15,822 nt of DNA from an uncultured Ruminococcus sp. (GTDB taxonomy: Bacteria; Bacillota; Clostridia; Oscillospirales; CAG-382): assembly GCA_902783535.1 (NCBI GenBank), contig CACZRJ010000264.1, positions 1-15,822 of the forward strand. The letters are read 5' to 3'. The first letter of the stretch is position 1, and every line of letters begins with the position of its first letter. The translations under genes and the position numbers were made by a program. Under the pieces are notes generated by a model. It ran no database searches and was not told where the DNA came from. It was given only the letters and a program-made list of their open reading frames with translations. Below, piece after piece: positions 13,034 through 15,822 of the stretch.

Positions 13034-15822
13034 ATGCTGTATCGCGTATTCGGTCCCGCGGGAAGCGGAAAAACACAATATCTGTACAGCGTTCTGACCG
13101 AAGCGTTCCGAGCCGGCGAGCCCTGCGTCTGGATCACGCCGGAATCACAATCCTTCCAGACAGAGCGCCAGATTCTGAATCTGCTCGGCAATGCCGGGTC
13201 GGGGCTGGTGGAAGTGATGACGTTCGGCGAAATGCCGGACATTTTTGCACGCCGTTACGGCGGTTTCAGCGAAACATTTCTCGATCGCGGCGCGATCATC
13301 GCGCTGCTTTCCGTTCTTGCGTCTGAAAACAGGGACCGCCTGGAGGAATATATGTCGTCGGCCGAGGATCCGGGATTCCTGGAAGACCTTCTTCAGCTGT
13401 TCAAGCGTCTGCGCTCGGCAATGATCACCCCCGAACGGCTGGAGGACGCTGTTTCGAAAGGAAAATGGGAGAACAGAAGCAGACTTCGCAGGAAACTCAA
13501 GGACGTTTCCGTTCTCTATCGAGCCTATGACGGTTTCTTCAACGAGGAAAGAAAAGATGCGAGAACGCGGCTGACGATGCTTTCCGAGCGGCTTCCGAAG
13601 TGTCCGTATTTTTCCGGAAAAACTGTTTTTATCGACGGCTTTTACCGTTTTCAAGAGCAGGAGCTTGCCGTTTTAAAATGCATTCTTTCGCAGGCGAAGA
13701 ACGTCTGGTGCGGCTTTGCCGGAGAAGCGGAAGGGTGCGGAGAACGGGAATTGTTTTCGCGCATCAGGATGGCCGCTGACAAGCTGGCGCGCCTTGCCCC
13801 CGGCGACAATTTCAAAGATATCCGGATGACGGGATATACGCGGAGCGCCGATCCGGCATTCGCATATCTTGAAAAGCACATGTGGTCGGAAAGCAGCGAA
13901 TGCTTTTGCGGACCGGCGGACCGTATCCGGCTGATCCGGGCGGATAATCCGTTCGACGAGTCTCATGCCGTCGCTTCCAAGATCATGGAACTCGTCCGAA
14001 ACGGGAAACGGTTTCGCGACATTGCGGTCTTCATTCGAAATCCGCAGTCTTATACCGGGATCCTGGATGCTGTTTTCCGTGCTTCGAACATCCCGTTTTT
14101 CTTTTCTGAAAAGAACGACATCATGGCAAATCCGCTGATCGCTTTCGTTTGCGGAGCGCTGGAAATGGCCGCGACCAGATTTTCGACCGCTTCTGTCAGA
14201 AGGTACCTGAAAACCGGATACGCAGGCCTGCCCTCCGATGAAATCGATCTGCTTCTGAGATACGCGGACGCATGGTCTGTTCGCGGGTCGGACTGGGTGT
14301 CCGGAGACACCTGGAAACGGAATCCGGACGGATACCGGCCGGGCCGGATGACAGAGGAGCAGCAGTCTGCGCTTGACGCCGTGAACGAGGCGCTGGCCCA
14401 CTTCCGGAAAAGTGTGCGCAACCTGATGGAGGCGTTTGAAAAGTGGAATGCGGAATACAAAGTTGATGACATCATTTTGTTGTTGTGTACGCATTTATCG
14501 CTTCTCGAGTCGTCAAAGCGGTTTACGGATCGCGTCAACACCCTGCTGGAAGCCGGTGAAGAGGAAGCCGCCAGAAAAGAAAGCCAGATATGGGAATCCC
14601 TCATGGTCATTTTCGACAGACTGCATGATATCTGCGGGAACAAGGCGATGACCGTGCAGAAGTTTCTGACGCTCTTCCGTCTGACTGCAGAACAGTACGA
14701 CGTCGGAACCATCCCGTCCGGTGCAGACTGCGTGACGGTCGGAAATCCTTCCGGCACACGGCCGGATGACGCGAAAGCAGTGTTCCTCATGGGATGCAAC
14801 GAAGGCGTATTTCCGGCTTCCGCCGGCCGCGGAGGTCTTTTTGACGAAGACGAGACGGGCTTCCTTTGCGAAGCGGATCTCCCGCTTTCCGATCCGATCG
14901 AAGACAGGATGATCGAGGAACGGTATGATTTTTACACGGCTGTCACGACTCCGTCGGAATATCTTTTTCTCAGTTATCCTTCGGGCGCCGTTTCCGGAGA
15001 ATCCCTGCGGCCTTCGTTCGGATTGAACAGGATCCGGACGCTGTTTCCGAACGTCGAAGCGGAAGCGTTCGATGCCGGCCCCGAAAAGCTCTTGTATTCG
15101 GCGGCTTCCGCCGCGTCCGTTTTTCCTTTGCTGGCGGACGGCGAGGGAAAAGAAGAGATCAGGTCCATATTGACTACCAGGAAAAAGCCTTTTCGCGGGA
15201 CCTGGCCGGATCTGTTTGATCCCGATGTCCGGGTGGCGGAGGACGGAAGGTCTGTCCGCCTGTCCCCAAGCTCTCTCGACCGTTATCGCGGATGTCCGTT
15301 CTCGTATTTCGGAAGAGACCTGCTCAAACTGAAGGAAAAAAAGCAGTACGCATTTTCCAGACAGGAGATGGGGACGCTGCTTCACAGCGTGCTCGAGGCA
15401 TATCTCCGCAGACATGTTTCCAACGGCCGGTTCGTTCCTCCAAAGGACAAGACGTCGATGGAGAATGAAACGAACGAGTTGTTCGATGCGCTTCTCCGCG
15501 AAGCCGGAGCAACGCAGGAACCGGGAAAGCAGTTCCTGCACACGTGCGAAAACTATCGGAAAACAGTACAGGCGGCCGTCTCGGATCTGACGGAAGAGTT
15601 CCGGAACAGCAGCTTCGTTCCGATCGGGTTTGAGGTTCCGATCGGACGAAAGGAAGGCGGGCTGCCGCCGCTGACCCTGCATACGGAGGACGGAAGGAGC
15701 GTTTCGCTGACCGGTGTCATTGACCGTGTCGACGGCTTTTCAGACGGCGGAAACGAATATGTTCGTGTCGTGGATTACAAGTCGTACAACAAGTCGCTGG
15801 ACCTCAGTCTGTCGGACAGACA
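13034..15822 (+). CDS. addB: ATP-dependent helicase/nuclease subunit AddB (partial, 3' end beyond window)
   Basis: AddB pairs with AddA to process DNA double-strand breaks for RecA, the Gram-positive counterpart of RecBCD. The frame stays open for 929 codons to the window edge; AddB is usually about 1150 residues, so roughly a fifth is missing. The Walker A motif GPAGSGKT is at residues 7-14, as in AddB. A UvrD-like but otherwise degenerate helicase region follows; MGCNEGVFP lies near 582-590. The C-terminal RecB-type nuclease starts with C754 in GCPFSYFGRDLLKL, the first of four cysteines holding the AddB [4Fe-4S] cluster. GVIDRVDGF (D897) and VDYKS (D914, K916) are the nuclease core. The other three cysteines should lie past the edge. 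ATG 13034 follows AGGAAG at 13021-13026; ATG 13029 is in another frame. addA would be expected downstream. Confidence 0.95.
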   Translation, partial: MLYRVFGPAGSGKTQYLYSVLTEAFRAGEPCVWITPESQSFQTERQILNLLGNAGSGLVEVMTFGEMPDIFARRYGGFSETFLDRGAIIALLSVLASENRDRLEEYMSSAEDPGFLEDLLQLFKRLRSAMITPERLEDAVSKGKWENRSRLRRKLKDVSVLYRAYDGFFNEERKDARTRLTMLSERLPKCPYFSGKTVFIDGFYRFQEQELAVLKCILSQAKNVWCGFAGEAEGCGERELFSRIRMAADKLARLAPGDNFKDIRMTGYTRSADPAFAYLEKHMWSESSECFCGPADRIRLIRADNPFDESHAVASKIMELVRNGKRFRDIAVFIRNPQSYTGILDAVFRASNIPFFFSEKNDIMANPLIAFVCGALEMAATRFSTASVRRYLKTGYAGLPSDEIDLLLRYADAWSVRGSDWVSGDTWKRNPDGYRPGRMTEEQQSALDAVNEALAHFRKSVRNLMEAFEKWNAEYKVDDIILLLCTHLSLLESSKRFTDRVNTLLEAGEEEAARKESQIWESLMVIFDRLHDICGNKAMTVQKFLTLFRLTAEQYDVGTIPSGADCVTVGNPSGTRPDDAKAVFLMGCNEGVFPASAGRGGLFDEDETGFLCEADLPLSDPIEDRMIEERYDFYTAVTTPSEYLFLSYPSGAVSGESLRPSFGLNRIRTLFPNVEAEAFDAGPEKLLYSAASAASVFPLLADGEGKEEIRSILTTRKKPFRGTWPDLFDPDVRVAEDGRSVRLSPSSLDRYRGCPFSYFGRDLLKLKEKKQYAFSRQEMGTLLHSVLEAYLRRHVSNGRFVPPKDKTSMENETNELFDALLREAGATQEPGKQFLHTCENYRKTVQAAVSDLTEEFRNSSFVPIGFEVPIGRKEGGLPPLTLHTEDGRSVSLTGVIDRVDGFSDGGNEYVRVVDYKSYNKSLDLSLSDR

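Noticed and set aside
14513..15682. A 389-codon minus-strand frame opposite addB
   Set aside because: The + strand frame is continuous and carries the AddB cysteine and nuclease motifs; the antisense product shows nothing recognisable.
1..15822. CRISPR array, insertion sequence, phage or defence system
   Set aside because: No direct or inverted repeats, transposase, integrase or defence-type domain was seen. AddB is a housekeeping repair subunit, not evidence of a defence island.

Overview
The window holds twelve protein genes, all on the + strand and packed almost end to end. The first (frr) is cut by the left edge and the last (addB) by the right edge. The organism is very probably a Bacillota (Firmicutes) of class Clostridia. 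It encodes the Gram-positive replicase PolC, with the 3'-5' exonuclease inserted inside the PHP domain. It also encodes an AddB-type (not RecBCD) recombination subunit and the MEP isoprenoid route. The order frr-uppS-cdsA-dxr-rseP-(ispG)-polC matches the Bacillus subtilis frr-uppS-cdsA-dxr-rasP-proS-polC block, with ispG where Bacillus has proS, as is common in clostridia. The DNA is moderately GC-rich by eye, so a GC-richer clostridial lineage is likely; genus or family cannot be told from this stretch.

Region 1 (1-5250) is translation and envelope precursor supply. It runs from the end of ribosome recycling factor to undecaprenyl-diphosphate synthase, CDP-diacylglycerol synthase, DXP reductoisomerase, the site-2 protease RseP/RasP and the MEP enzyme IspG. 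Region 2 (5243-9640) is polC. Region 3 (9651-13017) holds a stand-alone PHP-family phosphoesterase, an Lrp/AsnC regulator overlapping an AlaT-like aminotransferase, and ispE. Region 4 (13034 to the edge) is the first 929 codons of addB.

Gene junctions are very tight: gaps or overlaps of +5, +155, -4, +20, +43, -8, +10, +3, -7, -4 and +16 bases. The only non-coding stretch over 50 bases is 888-1042, upstream of cdsA. This suggests one or two long transcripts with much translational coupling. No convincing terminator, promoter, riboswitch, RNA gene, repeat, CRISPR or mobile element was seen.

The genes fit together as growth functions. Dxr, IspE and IspG (steps 2, 4 and 6 of the MEP pathway) make C5 isoprenoids, which UppS polymerises into the C55 lipid carrier for wall synthesis, while CdsA supplies phospholipid precursors. 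PolC and AddB serve replication and break repair. I see no sign of an undescribed system. The points most worth a second look are the PHP-Lrp-aminotransferase insert directly after polC, the poorly supported polC start, and the isolated leader before cdsA.
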